From Micromonospora fulviviridis (lineage in GTDB: Bacteria; Actinomycetota; Actinomycetes; Mycobacteriales; Micromonosporaceae): a stretch of 64,000 nucleotides of DNA. The stretch covers positions 372,001-436,000 of the forward strand of contig NZ_BMRA01000002.1 of NCBI RefSeq assembly GCF_014648395.1. Direction: 5' to 3'. The notes under the pieces were generated by a model. That model was not told the origin of the DNA, searched no databases, and worked only from the letters and a program-made list of their open reading frames with translations. Of this stretch, positions 1 through 8,273 are shown in pieces. Each line of letters begins with the position of its first letter. Position 1 is the stretch's first letter. A program made the translations under genes and the position numbers.

Positions 1-539
1 TGGGCACCATGCGGGCGGACACCCCGTACTGGCGGCTCGCCGTGTTCATGGCGCTGATCGGCCTCGGCCTGGGCATGACCATGCAGAACCTGGTCCTGGC
101 CGTGCAGAACACCGTCGGCCCGCACGAGCTCGGCGCGGCCAGCTCGGTGGTGGCCTTCTTCCGCAGCCTCGGCGGCGCCATCGGGGTGAGCGCGCTCGGC
201 GCGATCCTCGGCCACAAGGTCAAGGACTACCTCGCCGAGGGGCTGGCCGGGCTCGGCATTCCGGCGTCCAGCTCCGGCAGCGGCGGTACTCTGCCGAACG
301 TGCACACCCTGCCCGCCCCGATCCGCGCGGTCGTCGAGGCCGCGTACGGGCACGGCGCCGGGGACATCTTCCTGGCCGCCGCCCCGTTCGGGCTGATCGC
401 GCTGCTCGCGGTGGTCTTCATCAAGGAGGTGCCGCTGCGCCGGAACAACGGCGACGCGATCTCCGCCGAGGTCGAGCGGGAGTCGACCGTCGCGATCGGC
501 GGCGGCGGCCCGGTGGTACGCACGGGCGGGCGAGACTGA
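1..539 (+). CDS. MFS drug-efflux transporter, C-terminal fragment (starts before the window)
   Basis: The reading frame is open from the window edge to a TGA at 537-539. The visible part carries hydrophobic membrane segments, a middle stretch reading LGAASSVVAFFRSLGGAIGVS, and a polar C-terminal tail. This serine/glycine-rich FFRSLGGAIGVS pattern is typical of the last third of 14-TM EmrB/QacA (DHA2) multidrug exporters, which use the proton gradient at the cytoplasmic membrane. Most of the protein lies upstream, so substrate cannot be judged. The next gene starts 5 bases after the stop, so the two may be cotranscribed. Confidence 0.8.
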   Translation, partial: GTMRADTPYWRLAVFMALIGLGLGMTMQNLVLAVQNTVGPHELGAASSVVAFFRSLGGAIGVSALGAILGHKVKDYLAEGLAGLGIPASSSGSGGTLPNVHTLPAPIRAVVEAAYGHGAGDIFLAAAPFGLIALLAVVFIKEVPLRRNNGDAISAEVERESTVAIGGGGPVVRTGGRD

Positions 540-543
540 CCCG

Positions 544-1032
544 ATGAACGCATCCGAGCGTGAGGAGTATGGCCCGGACGCCCGCCCGATGCCGTTCGAG
601 CGCGGCACGGACGGGCCCCGGGTGGTGCTGGTCGGCGTCGACGGCAGCCGCACCTCGCTGCGCGCCGCCGCGTACGCCGCCGGGCTGGCCCGCCGGCAGG
701 GGTCCGGGCTGGTGGTGGTCTTCGTCAGCTCGCCGGCCCCGTACGCGGGAATCATGTCCGGTGTGGTGGCCGGGGCCGTCCAGCAGACCCACGACGAGCT
801 GGCCGCCGAGCTGCGCGAGCAGTTCCGGCGCGGCGCGGAGGAGCTGGGCCTGCCGGTGACCTTCCTGTGCCGGCGCGGTGACGCGTACGCCGAGCTGCGC
901 AAGGCGGCCGACGAGCATCGCGCCGACCTGGTGGTGGTCGGGTCGTCCGAGCAGGCCGGCCACAAGCTGGTCGGCTCGGTCGCCACCCGACTCGTCCGCA
1001 CCGGACGCTGGCCGGTCGTGGTGGTGCCCTGA
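544..1032 (+). CDS. Universal stress protein (UspA family)
   Basis: This 162-aa protein has one Usp domain. After about 25 variable residues comes a first strand (VVLVGVDGSRTSLRAA), and near the C-terminus a GSSEQAGHKLVGSV stretch resembles the G-2x-G-9x-G(S/T) nucleotide-binding loop of ATP-binding Usp proteins, ending with the usual PVVVVP strand. Family members are cytoplasmic and linked to stress or dormancy, with no fixed reaction. It begins 5 bp after the efflux transporter, so it is probably cotranscribed with it. Confidence 0.85.
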   Translation: MNASEREEYGPDARPMPFERGTDGPRVVLVGVDGSRTSLRAAAYAAGLARRQGSGLVVVFVSSPAPYAGIMSGVVAGAVQQTHDELAAELREQFRRGAEELGLPVTFLCRRGDAYAELRKAADEHRADLVVVGSSEQAGHKLVGSVATRLVRTGRWPVVVVP

Positions 1033-1074
1033 AATCGGGTCGCGGCCGTCGTACCCGGGCCGGAGGATGGCCGG

Positions 1075-1605
1075 ATGACCTGGAGAGCACCTGAGATCGA
1101 CCGCAGCCACGAGCCCTACGTCGGTGACGAGCGCACCATGCTGGAGGGCTGGCTCGACTACCACCGCGACACCCTGCTGTACAAGTGCGCCGGCCTGACC
1201 GCCGAGCAGCTCCGGACGGCGAGCGTCGAGCCGTCCACCCTGACCCTGCTCGGGCTGGTCCGCCACATGGCCGACGTGGAGCGCTGGTGGTTCCGGATCC
1301 GCGCCGCCGGGGAGGACATCCCCGGCCTCTACGACGGCGACGAGGACCCGGACGCGGATTTGAACGCCGTCGCCGACGCCGACCCGGCGGAGACCTTCGC
1401 CACCTTCCGCGCCGAGGTCGAGGCGGCCCGGAAGGCCGCCGCCGGCCTGTCGCTGGACCACACCTTCCGGCGCCTGCGCCGCGACGGCCGCGGCGACGAG
1501 ATGAACGTCCGCTGGGTCTACGTGCACATGATCGAGGAGTACGCCCGGCACAACGGCCACGCCGACCTGATCCGCGAGCGCATCGACGGCGTCACCGGCG
1601 ACTGA
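1075..1605 (+). CDS. DinB-like / DUF664 putative metal-dependent protein
   Basis: This 176-aa protein matches the four-helix DinB/DUF664 fold: an N-terminal LDYHRDTLLYKCAGL helix, a histidine in LVRHMADVERWWF, and a C-terminal MIEEYARHNGHAD helix. The spaced histidines are the expected metal ligands. Relatives include mycothiol-dependent transferases of actinobacteria, but many have no known reaction, so the substrate is open. A GGAGG lies 9 bp upstream of the ATG. The gene stands alone and faces the HAD gene convergently. Confidence 0.8.
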   Translation: MTWRAPEIDRSHEPYVGDERTMLEGWLDYHRDTLLYKCAGLTAEQLRTASVEPSTLTLLGLVRHMADVERWWFRIRAAGEDIPGLYDGDEDPDADLNAVADADPAETFATFRAEVEAARKAAAGLSLDHTFRRLRRDGRGDEMNVRWVYVHMIEEYARHNGHADLIRERIDGVTGD

Positions 1606-1675
1606 CTCTCGGTGGCACGGCGAGGTGGCGGCGTACCGGTCGACCGGGCCCCGCCACCCCGGCGGGCCGGACGGC

Positions 1676-2296
1676 TCAGTAGGCCAGCGCGGCGCGCAGG
1701 TAGCGCAGGTCGGCCGAGCCGCTCCAGCGGTGCGCGGAGAGCCCGGCCACCCGGGCGCCGGCCACCGCCCGGTCCTCGTCGTCGACGAACAGCACCCGGG
1801 CCGGCGGGGTCCCGAGCGCCTCGCAGGCCGCCTGGAAGTACTCCTTCGCCGGCTTGTGCACCCCGATCACCGAGGAGTTGACCACCACGTCCAGCTCGTC
1901 GGTGAGGTCGAGCGCGGCCAGGTCGGCGTCGAGCACGTCGGTGGCGTTGGTGCCCAGCCCCACCCGGACACCGGCCGCCCGGACCTCCCGGATGAAGGCG
2001 AGCACGTCGGGGTCGACCTCGCCCCGGTAGCGCTGCCACGCGTCCACCGCGGCCCGGGCCCGGCCGGGATCGCCGACCGAGGGGGTCAGTGCCTCGGCCA
2101 CGCTGGTCATCCACTCGGCGTGGCTGACCTTGCCGGTGAGCACCGGCTGGAGCAGTCCCCAGGACATGGCGATCTCACCGAGGACCCCCTCGGTCAGCCC
2201 GTACTCCCGCTCGACCCGGGCGGCCACCGCCGGGTCCCAGCGGCGCAGCACGCCGTCGAAGTCCACCAGGAGCGCCGTGGCGCGTTCCCGAGTCAC
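1676..2296 (-). CDS. HAD-superfamily hydrolase
   Basis: The 206-aa protein carries all four HAD motifs: DFDGVL near the N-terminus (nucleophile Asp), LGTNATD (motif II), HKPAKEYF with the motif III lysine, and VLFVDDEDRAV (motif IV acids). It is probably a cytoplasmic phosphatase of small phosphorylated metabolites; the substrate is not readable from sequence. The GTG start overlaps the smc stop by 4 bp (GTGA), so it is translationally coupled to smc. Confidence 0.85.
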   Translation of the reverse strand: MTRERATALLVDFDGVLRRWDPAVAARVEREYGLTEGVLGEIAMSWGLLQPVLTGKVSHAEWMTSVAEALTPSVGDPGRARAAVDAWQRYRGEVDPDVLAFIREVRAAGVRVGLGTNATDVLDADLAALDLTDELDVVVNSSVIGVHKPAKEYFQAACEALGTPPARVLFVDDEDRAVAGARVAGLSAHRWSGSADLRYLRAALAY

Positions 2297-5200
2297 TCGC
2301 TGTTCCCCTGCCCCTCGTCGTCGGCCCGGTTGAGCCGCTGGCTGATCACCTGGGTGACGCCGCTGCGCATGGTCACGCCGTAGAGCGCGTCGGCGATCTC
2401 CATGGTCCGCTTCTGGTGCGTGATCACGATGAGCTGGCTCTTCTCCCGGAGCTGGGCCAGCAGCGTGATCAGGCGGCCCAGGTTGACGTCGTCGAGGGCC
2501 GCCTCCACCTCGTCCATGATGTAGAACGGGCTGGGCCGCGCGCGGAAGATCGCCACAAGCATGGCCACCGCGGTGAGCGACCGCTCGCCGCCGGAGAGCA
2601 GCGACAGCCGCTTGATCTTCTTGCCGGGCGGCCGGGCCTCGACCTCGACGCCGGTGGTGAGCAGATCCTCCGGGTCGGTGAGCACAAGCCGCCCCTCACC
2701 GCCGGGGAAGAGCACGGTGAACACCTGCTCGAACTCCCGCGCGGTGTCCTCGAACGCGCTGGCGAAGACCTCCAGGATCCGGTCGTCGACGTCCTTGACC
2801 ACGGTGAGCAGGTCCCGGCGGGTGGCCTTGAGGTCCTCCAGCTGCTCGGAGAGGAACTTGAAGCGCTCCTCCAGCGCGGCGAACTCCTCCAGGGCCAGCG
2901 GGTTGACCTTGCCGAGCAGGGCCAGCTCCCGCTCCGCCTTGGCGGCCCGCTTCTCCTGCACCGGCCGCTCGTAGCGGACCGGCTCGGGCACCGGCGTGCC
3001 CTCCTTCTCCGCCGCGGCGACGTCGGCGTCGGTGGGCGGGACGAGCTGGTCGGGGCCGTACTCGGCGACGAGGGTGGCCACGTCGAGGCCGAAGTCCTCG
3101 GCCGCCTTCGCCTCCAACTGCTCGATGCGCAGCCGCTGCTCGGCGCGGGCCACCTCGTCCCGGTGCACCTGGCTGGTCAGCCGCTCCAGCTCGGCGCCGA
3201 GACGCTTGGCCGCGCCGCGTACCTCGGAAAGCTCGGCCTCGCGGGCGGCGCGCTCGCGGGCCACCTCGTCGCGGTGCTCCTCGGCCCGGGCCAGGGAGAC
3301 GGTGAGCCGGGTGAGCGCCTCGCGGGCGCCGCCGACCACGGCCCGGGCGATCTCCGCGCCGCGGGTGCGGGCCGCGCGCCGGGCGGCCGCGCGCTCCCGC
3401 GCGGCCCGCTCGGCGGTCGCCTGCCGGGCGAGGGAGTCGGCCCGGCCGGCGATCGAGGCGACCCGCTCCTCGGCGGTACGCACGGCGAGCCGGACCTCCA
3501 TCTCGTTCTGCCGGGCCTGCGGCACCATGGCGGCGAGCTGGTCGCGTTCCTCGGTGGACGGTTCGGCGTCGAGCGGGGTGGCCTCGGCCAGCCGGAGCCG
3601 CTCCTCCAGCTCGGCGAGGGCCTGGAGGTCGCGTTCCCGGGCCGCCTCGGCGCGGGCCCGGGACTCGCCGAGCCGGTCGGTCTCCGCCTTGGCCGACCGG
3701 GCGGCCGCGCCCAGCTCGGCGAGGCGGCGGGCGGCGGCGTTGCGGTGGCTCTCCGCCTCCCGCTTGGCGGCGGCGGCGTGCTGCACGGCCTCCTTGGCGG
3801 CGGCCACCTCGGCGCGCGCCTCGACCAGCTGCTCGCGCAGCTCGGCGCTGGTCCGCTCGGCGGTGGCGCGGTTGGCCCGCGCCTCCTCGACGGCCGCCTG
3901 CACCTCGATGTAGCTGGGCGCCTTGGCCGACCCGCCGGCCGCCGCGTACGCCCCCACCACGTCGCCGTCGGGGGTGACCGCGCGCAGCTCCGGGTTGCCG
4001 GCGACCAGCTCGGCCGCGGCGGCGAGGTCGTCGACCAGCGCCACGTCGCGCAGCGCCCGGTGCACCGCCGGGCGCAGCTCGGCGGAGCACTCCACCAGGT
4101 CGGGGGCCCAGCGGGCGCCCTCGGGCAGCTTCGGGCGCAGCGCGTCGGCGGAGCCGGCCATGCCGGGGCCGGCGGGGCTGCCGACCAGCAGGCCGGCCCG
4201 GCCGGCGTCGGAGATCTTGAGCAGCCGCATGGCCTCGACGGCCTCGTCCACCCCGCTGACCGCGACCGCGTCGGCGAGCCCGCCGAGCGCGGCGGCGAGC
4301 GCCGCCTCGTTGCCGGGGGCGACGGTGAGCAGGCCGGCGAGGCTGCCGAGCAGGCCGGGCACCTGGTCGGCGCGGGCCAGCAGGGCGCCCGCGCCGTCCT
4401 TGCGGCGCAGGCCGAGGGCGAGCGCCTCCTCGCGGGCCTTCCAGGTCGCGGCGTCCTTCTCGGCGGCCCGCTCGGCGTCGGCGAGGCTGCGCACGGCGGC
4501 CTGGGCCTGCTCGTGCACGGCGACCGCCTCGGCGTGCCGGGCGTCCAGGTCGGCGTTGTCCCGGTCGGCCTCGGTGGACTGCTCGGCGACCGCGTCGAGT
4601 TCGGCCTGGGCCTTCTCGGCACGGGTCAGGGCGTCGGTGTGCGCGGCGGCGAGGCGTTCGATCTCCTCGCCGGCGCTGGTGGTCCTCGCCCGGGCGGAGT
4701 TGACCTGGCCGGTCAGCCGGGCCAGCCCCTCCCGCCGGTCGGCGATGGCCTTGGCCGCGGCGACCAGTTCCCGCTCCGCGGCGGCGAGCTGCCGCTCCAG
4801 CTCCTGCCGGTGCTCGACCGCCTCGGCGAGCCGGACCTGATCCTCGGTGAGCGCCGCGCGCAGCTCCTCCTCCTGCTCGCGGACCCGCCGGGACTCGGCC
4901 TCCAGCTGGTCCGGGTCGCGGCCGGGGCGCTCGTCGTCGCTGGTGGCGCTGAGGTGGCGCAGCCGTTCCCGGGCGAGCTGCTCGATGGAGCGGAACCGCT
5001 CCTGGAGCGCGGAGAGCTTGTACCAGGTGTCCTGGGCCGCGGCGAGCAGCGGGGCGTCCTCGGCCAGCGCCGCCTCCAGCTCACCGAGGCGGGCCTGCAC
5101 CTCGCCGTGCTCGCCCTCGATCTGCTCGCGCCGCTCGCGCAGCGCGGTCTCGTCGGCGATCTCCCGGTCCAGTGTGGTGCGCAGGGTGTGCAGGTCGTCG

Positions 5201-5892
5201 GCGAGCAGCCGCAGCCGGGCATCGCGCAGGTTGGCCTGGATGGCGGCGGCCCGGCGGGCCACCTCGGCCTGCCGGCCCAGCGGCTTGAGCTGGCGGCGCA
5301 GCTCGGCGGTGAGGTCGGTGAGCCGGTTGAGGTTGGTCTGCATCGCGTCGAGCTTCCGCAGCGCCTTCTCCTTGCGCTTGCGGTGCTTGAGGACGCCGGC
5401 CGCCTCCTCGATGAACGCCCGCCGGTCCTCCGGCTTGGCGTGCAGCATGCCGTCGAGCCGGCCCTGCCCGACGATGATGTGCATCTCCCGGCCGATGCCG
5501 GAGTCCGAGAGCAGCTCCTGGATGTCCAGCAGCCGGCAGGAGTCGCCGTTGATCTCGTACTCGCTCTCGCCGGAGCGGAACATCCGGCGGGTGATGGAGA
5601 CCTCGGTGTACTCGATCGGCAGCGCGCCGTCGGTGTTGTCGATGGTGAGGGTGACCTCGGCCCGGCCGAGCGGCGCGCGCCCGGCGGTGCCGGCGAAGAT
5701 GACGTCCTCCATCTTGCCGCCGCGCAGCGCCTTGGCGCCCTGCTCGCCGAGCACCCAGGCGATGGCGTCGACGACGTTGGACTTGCCGGAGCCGTTCGGG
5801 CCGACCACGCAGGTGATCCCGGGCTCCAGCTTCAGCGTCGTCGCGGAGGCGAAGGACTTGAATCCCTTCACCGTCAGGCTCTTGAGATGCAC
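2293..5892 (-). CDS. smc: Chromosome segregation protein SMC
   Basis: This 1199-aa protein has the full SMC plan: Walker A GPNGSGKSN at about residues 31-39, two long Glu/Arg/Ala-rich coiled coils, a central hinge (about residues 510-650), and a C-terminal ATPase half with the signature LSLLSGGERSLTA and Walker B YIMDEVEAALDD. SMC dimers work with ScpA/ScpB to extrude loops and organise the origin region; the scp genes are not here. The length is normal for bacterial SMC. It starts at GTG 5892, as the first codon of the conserved MHLKSLTVKGFKSF. In M. tuberculosis smc lies beside fpg and rnc; here about 8 kb of accessory genes separates them. Confidence 0.97.
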   Translation of the reverse strand: MHLKSLTVKGFKSFASATTLKLEPGITCVVGPNGSGKSNVVDAIAWVLGEQGAKALRGGKMEDVIFAGTAGRAPLGRAEVTLTIDNTDGALPIEYTEVSITRRMFRSGESEYEINGDSCRLLDIQELLSDSGIGREMHIIVGQGRLDGMLHAKPEDRRAFIEEAAGVLKHRKRKEKALRKLDAMQTNLNRLTDLTAELRRQLKPLGRQAEVARRAAAIQANLRDARLRLLADDLHTLRTTLDREIADETALRERREQIEGEHGEVQARLGELEAALAEDAPLLAAAQDTWYKLSALQERFRSIEQLARERLRHLSATSDDERPGRDPDQLEAESRRVREQEEELRAALTEDQVRLAEAVEHRQELERQLAAAERELVAAAKAIADRREGLARLTGQVNSARARTTSAGEEIERLAAAHTDALTRAEKAQAELDAVAEQSTEADRDNADLDARHAEAVAVHEQAQAAVRSLADAERAAEKDAATWKAREEALALGLRRKDGAGALLARADQVPGLLGSLAGLLTVAPGNEAALAAALGGLADAVAVSGVDEAVEAMRLLKISDAGRAGLLVGSPAGPGMAGSADALRPKLPEGARWAPDLVECSAELRPAVHRALRDVALVDDLAAAAELVAGNPELRAVTPDGDVVGAYAAAGGSAKAPSYIEVQAAVEEARANRATAERTSAELREQLVEARAEVAAAKEAVQHAAAAKREAESHRNAAARRLAELGAAARSAKAETDRLGESRARAEAARERDLQALAELEERLRLAEATPLDAEPSTEERDQLAAMVPQARQNEMEVRLAVRTAEERVASIAGRADSLARQATAERAARERAAARRAARTRGAEIARAVVGGAREALTRLTVSLARAEEHRDEVARERAAREAELSEVRGAAKRLGAELERLTSQVHRDEVARAEQRLRIEQLEAKAAEDFGLDVATLVAEYGPDQLVPPTDADVAAAEKEGTPVPEPVRYERPVQEKRAAKAERELALLGKVNPLALEEFAALEERFKFLSEQLEDLKATRRDLLTVVKDVDDRILEVFASAFEDTAREFEQVFTVLFPGGEGRLVLTDPEDLLTTGVEVEARPPGKKIKRLSLLSGGERSLTAVAMLVAIFRARPSPFYIMDEVEAALDDVNLGRLITLLAQLREKSQLIVITHQKRTMEIADALYGVTMRSGVTQVISQRLNRADDEGQGNSE

Positions 5893-6044
5893 CTTCTCGA
5901 TCCTCGTCCGGTGGCCGCCGTACCGTCGCCGGCTGCGCGGACCTGGTGAACCCGCAGACTAACCCGCGGGCGGGGAGAGCCTGGTACGCGACCCACCCCC
6001 GTGCCGGAGCTGTCCGGTTTCCGGCGATGTGGCGTGCGCCACGA

Positions 6045-6057
6045 AAAGTGCAAGATC
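6045..6057 (+). repeat. GCAAGATC-type short intergenic repeat
   Basis: The 13-mer AAAGTGCAAGATC occurs here and, inverted, at 18215-18227 in another intergenic region. A related CAAGATCGCG follows at about 6091-6100. Two non-coding hits of the same 13-mer in 64 kb suggest a dispersed family. Confidence 0.4.
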
Positions 6058-6126
6058 AGAATTGCGGGGCGCAATTCCGGGACGGCCCGTCAAGATCGCG
6101 GAATACGGCCCCGAAAACAAAAAGCT

Positions 6127-6154
6127 GCGCGCCGGCACTGGGGTGTCGGCGCGC
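6127..6154. terminator. Bidirectional rho-independent terminator
   Basis: A 12-bp stem (GCGCGCCGGCAC with GTGTCGGCGCGC, one G-U pair) and a TGGG loop. It is flanked by A-rich sequence on one side and GTTTTCTGT on the other, so it has a U-tract in both directions. It lies about 40 bp past the stop of the 64-aa coiled-coil gene on the minus strand. Confidence 0.8.
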
Positions 6155-6195
6155 GTTTTCTGTGTGGTGCGATTCAGTTTTCCGACAACCGGAGA

Positions 6196-6390
6196 TCAGG
6201 TCAGCGCGGGTTCGGCCAGTCGGAGGAGGTCGTCAGCCTCCGCCGCAGCCGCCGCAAGCCGATCGTTGTCGGCGCGCAGACGCGTGATCTCGAACTCCAG
6301 TGCCTGAACCCTGGCACGCAGTCGGGTGACCTCGTCGAGCAGACGCCGGTCGGGCGCTGCACCTACGTGGCCGTAGAGGGCCTTCGCCAT
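6196..6390 (-). CDS. Small conserved coiled-coil protein (64 aa), function unknown
   Basis: The ORF could extend further upstream, but the start at ATG 6390 is chosen because AAGGAG sits 5 bp before it. The protein begins MAKALYGHVG and then forms one continuous heptad-like helix (RLLDEVTRLRARVQALEFE and on) with regular Leu spacing, as in a short leucine-zipper dimer. There is no membrane segment and no known catalytic motif. A TTGACG/CAATAT promoter and a dedicated terminator make it a monocistronic unit. I do not recognise a function; a DNA- or nucleoid-associated or division-associated adaptor is possible. Confidence 0.75.
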   Translation of the reverse strand: MAKALYGHVGAAPDRRLLDEVTRLRARVQALEFEITRLRADNDRLAAAAAEADDLLRLAEPALT

Positions 6391-6763
6391 GCTGACTCCT
6401 TGATATGCGCTGCCGGAAAGGCCGGCCAACGCGCGCCCATGATGTTCGCGGCTGCCATCCCCGCGAAATCCGGGCATGGCTGGGCGCGACTGGCGACACC
6501 TATATATTGAGCCGAACCCCCCTCCTTCGTCAAGTTCCCGCAGGCCGTAGATCATCTCCACGTCGCCCGGTCCACTTGTCGGGGGGTTGCCACAAGGCGC
6601 GGACACGCTCTGTCCGGACGCCTTTACTGTACGCCCGGGAATGTGTGAACGCCTCACCCTTGCTGTCTGGTTCCCCTTAACTCTTTCTTAGCCACGTTGC
6701 CGCAGCTCGCGGCGCGCCCGTAGCGTCACTGCGGCCCGCAACCGACCCGTGGAGGGGACAGGC
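6391..6763. other. Divergent intergenic region between the coiled-coil gene and the CAP-domain gene
   Basis: About 370 bp. It holds the minus-strand promoter at 6504-6533 and a roughly 100-nt leader for the small gene. On the plus strand, an AT-richer stretch near 6670-6695 (CCTTAACTCTTTCTTAGCC) is the likely promoter area of the CAP-domain gene. No further gene was seen. Confidence 0.5.
6504..6533 (-). promoter_or_regulatory. Promoter of the 64-aa coiled-coil gene
   Basis: On the minus strand a TTGACG -35 (6528-6533) and a CAATAT -10 (6504-6509, followed by ATATAGG) are separated by 18 bp, a good match to a housekeeping sigma promoter. Transcription would start near 6497, giving a leader of about 105 nt. 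Confidence 0.6.
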
Positions 6764-8122
6764 GTGTACCGCTGGACCGACCCGATCGAACCGGATGGCG
6801 TTCCCCGACGCCCCGAGCCGCCGACCGACGAGGGACCGGCCTGGCTCACCGACCGGCCCGAGCCGCGGTCGTCGTACCTCTTCGGGGACGAGCCGGAGCA
6901 GCCCGGCCCGGCCCGTACCGAGGCGCCCACCGAGGTCTGGCGGGCCGACGCGCAGGCCACTCCATGGCGGGACGACCACACCGCAGAGCGCACCGGCAAC
7001 CTCCCCGCCGCCGGTGCCGCGCACGGGTGGGCCGACGCCGGGCGGTACGCCGACGCCGACCGGACCGGGTACTCCCCGGCCGTCGAGCCGCCGGCGTACG
7101 GCCCGGCGGCCCACCCGGGCGCCCCGACGTCCCCGTACGAGCGGGCCGCCGGCTGGCACTCGGAGGAGCAGCCCGCCGACGCGTGGCGCCGCGAGGAGCA
7201 ACCCGCCGCCTGGCGCCCCGAGGAGCAGCCGGTCGACGCGTGGCGCCGCGAGGAGCAGCCCGCCGCCTGGCGCCCCGAGGAGCAGCCGACCGCCGCCTGG
7301 CAGCCGGTAGCCGACGGGCGGCCCACGGCCGGCTGGCAGCCGGTCGCCGACGATTCGGCGGAGGACGCCGGCCGGCACCGGCAGCGGCGCCGCCTGCCGC
7401 GTCCCCTCCTGATCGGTGGGGCCGCCGCCGCGGCGACGCTCGTGGTGAGCCTCGGCGTGGGCGCCGTGCTGCTGCCCGGTGGTGACCAGTCGACCGAGCG
7501 GACCTCCGCCGACGCCCCGGTGGCCGCCGCCCCGCTCGCGTCCGACGGCGCCGAGGCGGACCCGGGCGACGCGCTCGCGCCGGAGTCGACCAGCCCGAGC
7601 GCCGCGCCGACCAGCGCCGCGCCGACCCCGACGAAGAAGCCCACCCCGAAGCCGAGCCGCACCACCGCGCCGTCCCGGCAACTGCCGCGGAGCACCGCGC
7701 CCAGCAGCACGGGCGCCACGACCGCCTCGGCCAAGGGGCTCAGCGCCGAGCTGCGGGAGGTCGTCAACCTGGTCAACCAGGAGCGGGCCAAGGCCGGCTG
7801 CAAGGCGCTGACCGTCGACGACAAGCTGGTGCTCGCCGCGCAGCGGCACAGCCAGGACCAGGCCGACCACAAGACCATGTCGCACGACGGCAGCGACGGC
7901 AGCGACGTGGGCGACCGGCTCGACCGGGTCGGCTACGCCTGGCGGTCGTACGGCGAGAACGTGGCCTGGAACCAGCAGAGCCCGGCCGCGGTGATGGACG
8001 CCTGGATGAACTCCCCGGGGCACCGGGCGAACATCCTGAACTGCTCGTTCACCGAGATCGGCGTGGGCGTGGCGCGGAGCAACGGGCCGTACTGGACGCA
8101 GGACTTCGGCACGCCGCGCTGA
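6764..8122 (+). CDS. Membrane-anchored CAP/SCP-domain protein with repetitive cytoplasmic region
   Basis: The start at GTG 6764 follows GGAGGGG by 6 bp; an in-frame GTG at 6749 lacks this. The 452-aa protein has an acidic, proline-rich N-terminal half with two 19-residue repeats rich in WRREEQP and WRPEEQP, then one membrane helix (PLLIGGAAAAATLVVSLGV, about residues 213-238), a Pro/Thr/Ser linker, and a C-terminal CAP/SCP domain. The domain shows LVNQERAKAGCKAL, HSQDQADHKTMSHDG, SYGENVAWN and NSPGHRANIL, which include the conserved His/Glu pairs of the CAP cavity. The CAP domain would sit outside the cell. Bacterial relatives (YkwD-like) have no firm reaction. The run of Trp/Glu repeats inside the cell is unusual. 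Confidence 0.85.
   Translation: MYRWTDPIEPDGVPRRPEPPTDEGPAWLTDRPEPRSSYLFGDEPEQPGPARTEAPTEVWRADAQATPWRDDHTAERTGNLPAAGAAHGWADAGRYADADRTGYSPAVEPPAYGPAAHPGAPTSPYERAAGWHSEEQPADAWRREEQPAAWRPEEQPVDAWRREEQPAAWRPEEQPTAAWQPVADGRPTAGWQPVADDSAEDAGRHRQRRRLPRPLLIGGAAAAATLVVSLGVGAVLLPGGDQSTERTSADAPVAAAPLASDGAEADPGDALAPESTSPSAAPTSAAPTPTKKPTPKPSRTTAPSRQLPRSTAPSSTGATTASAKGLSAELREVVNLVNQERAKAGCKALTVDDKLVLAAQRHSQDQADHKTMSHDGSDGSDVGDRLDRVGYAWRSYGENVAWNQQSPAAVMDAWMNSPGHRANILNCSFTEIGVGVARSNGPYWTQDFGTPR
7178..7291 (+). repeat. Tandem 57-bp coding repeat
   Basis: Two 57-bp units (7178-7234 and 7235-7291) differ by only a few bases and encode 19-residue repeats with the core AWRREEQPAAWRPEEQP. A more degenerate WQPVADGRPTAGWQPVADD pair follows. 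Such near-identity suggests recent duplication and possible length variation. Confidence 0.85.
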
Positions 8123-8273
8123 GCGGCGCGTCGTGACCGGGTCCGCGCTCGTTGACCGGGTGAGGTACGCCGGGGACGCCTGAGCGGTGCCGGCCCGTCG
8201 CCGGTGCGCGCAGGCGGCCACCGGAGACGTACCGGCAGGGGGCGGGGTGCCGCCCGCGACCCGGGAGCTGTCC

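Larger units (their letters stand above)
5893..6195. other. Intergenic region upstream of smc
   Basis: About 300 bp without a convincing gene. It should hold the smc promoter, contains a GTGCAAGATC repeat motif near 6045, and ends with a bidirectional terminator hairpin near 6127-6154. It is less GC-rich than the coding DNA on either side. Confidence 0.6.

Noticed and set aside
2416-5949. Very long open frame (about 1177 codons) antisense to smc
   Set aside because: It mirrors the smc coding frame; GC-rich third positions keep the opposite frame open. Its product is low-complexity Gly/Leu/Arg/Val with no domain.
6196-6657. Longer form of the small coiled-coil gene (153 aa)
   Set aside because: The extra N-terminus is Ser/Pro/Arg-rich and spans the promoter; a strong Shine-Dalgarno marks ATG 6390.
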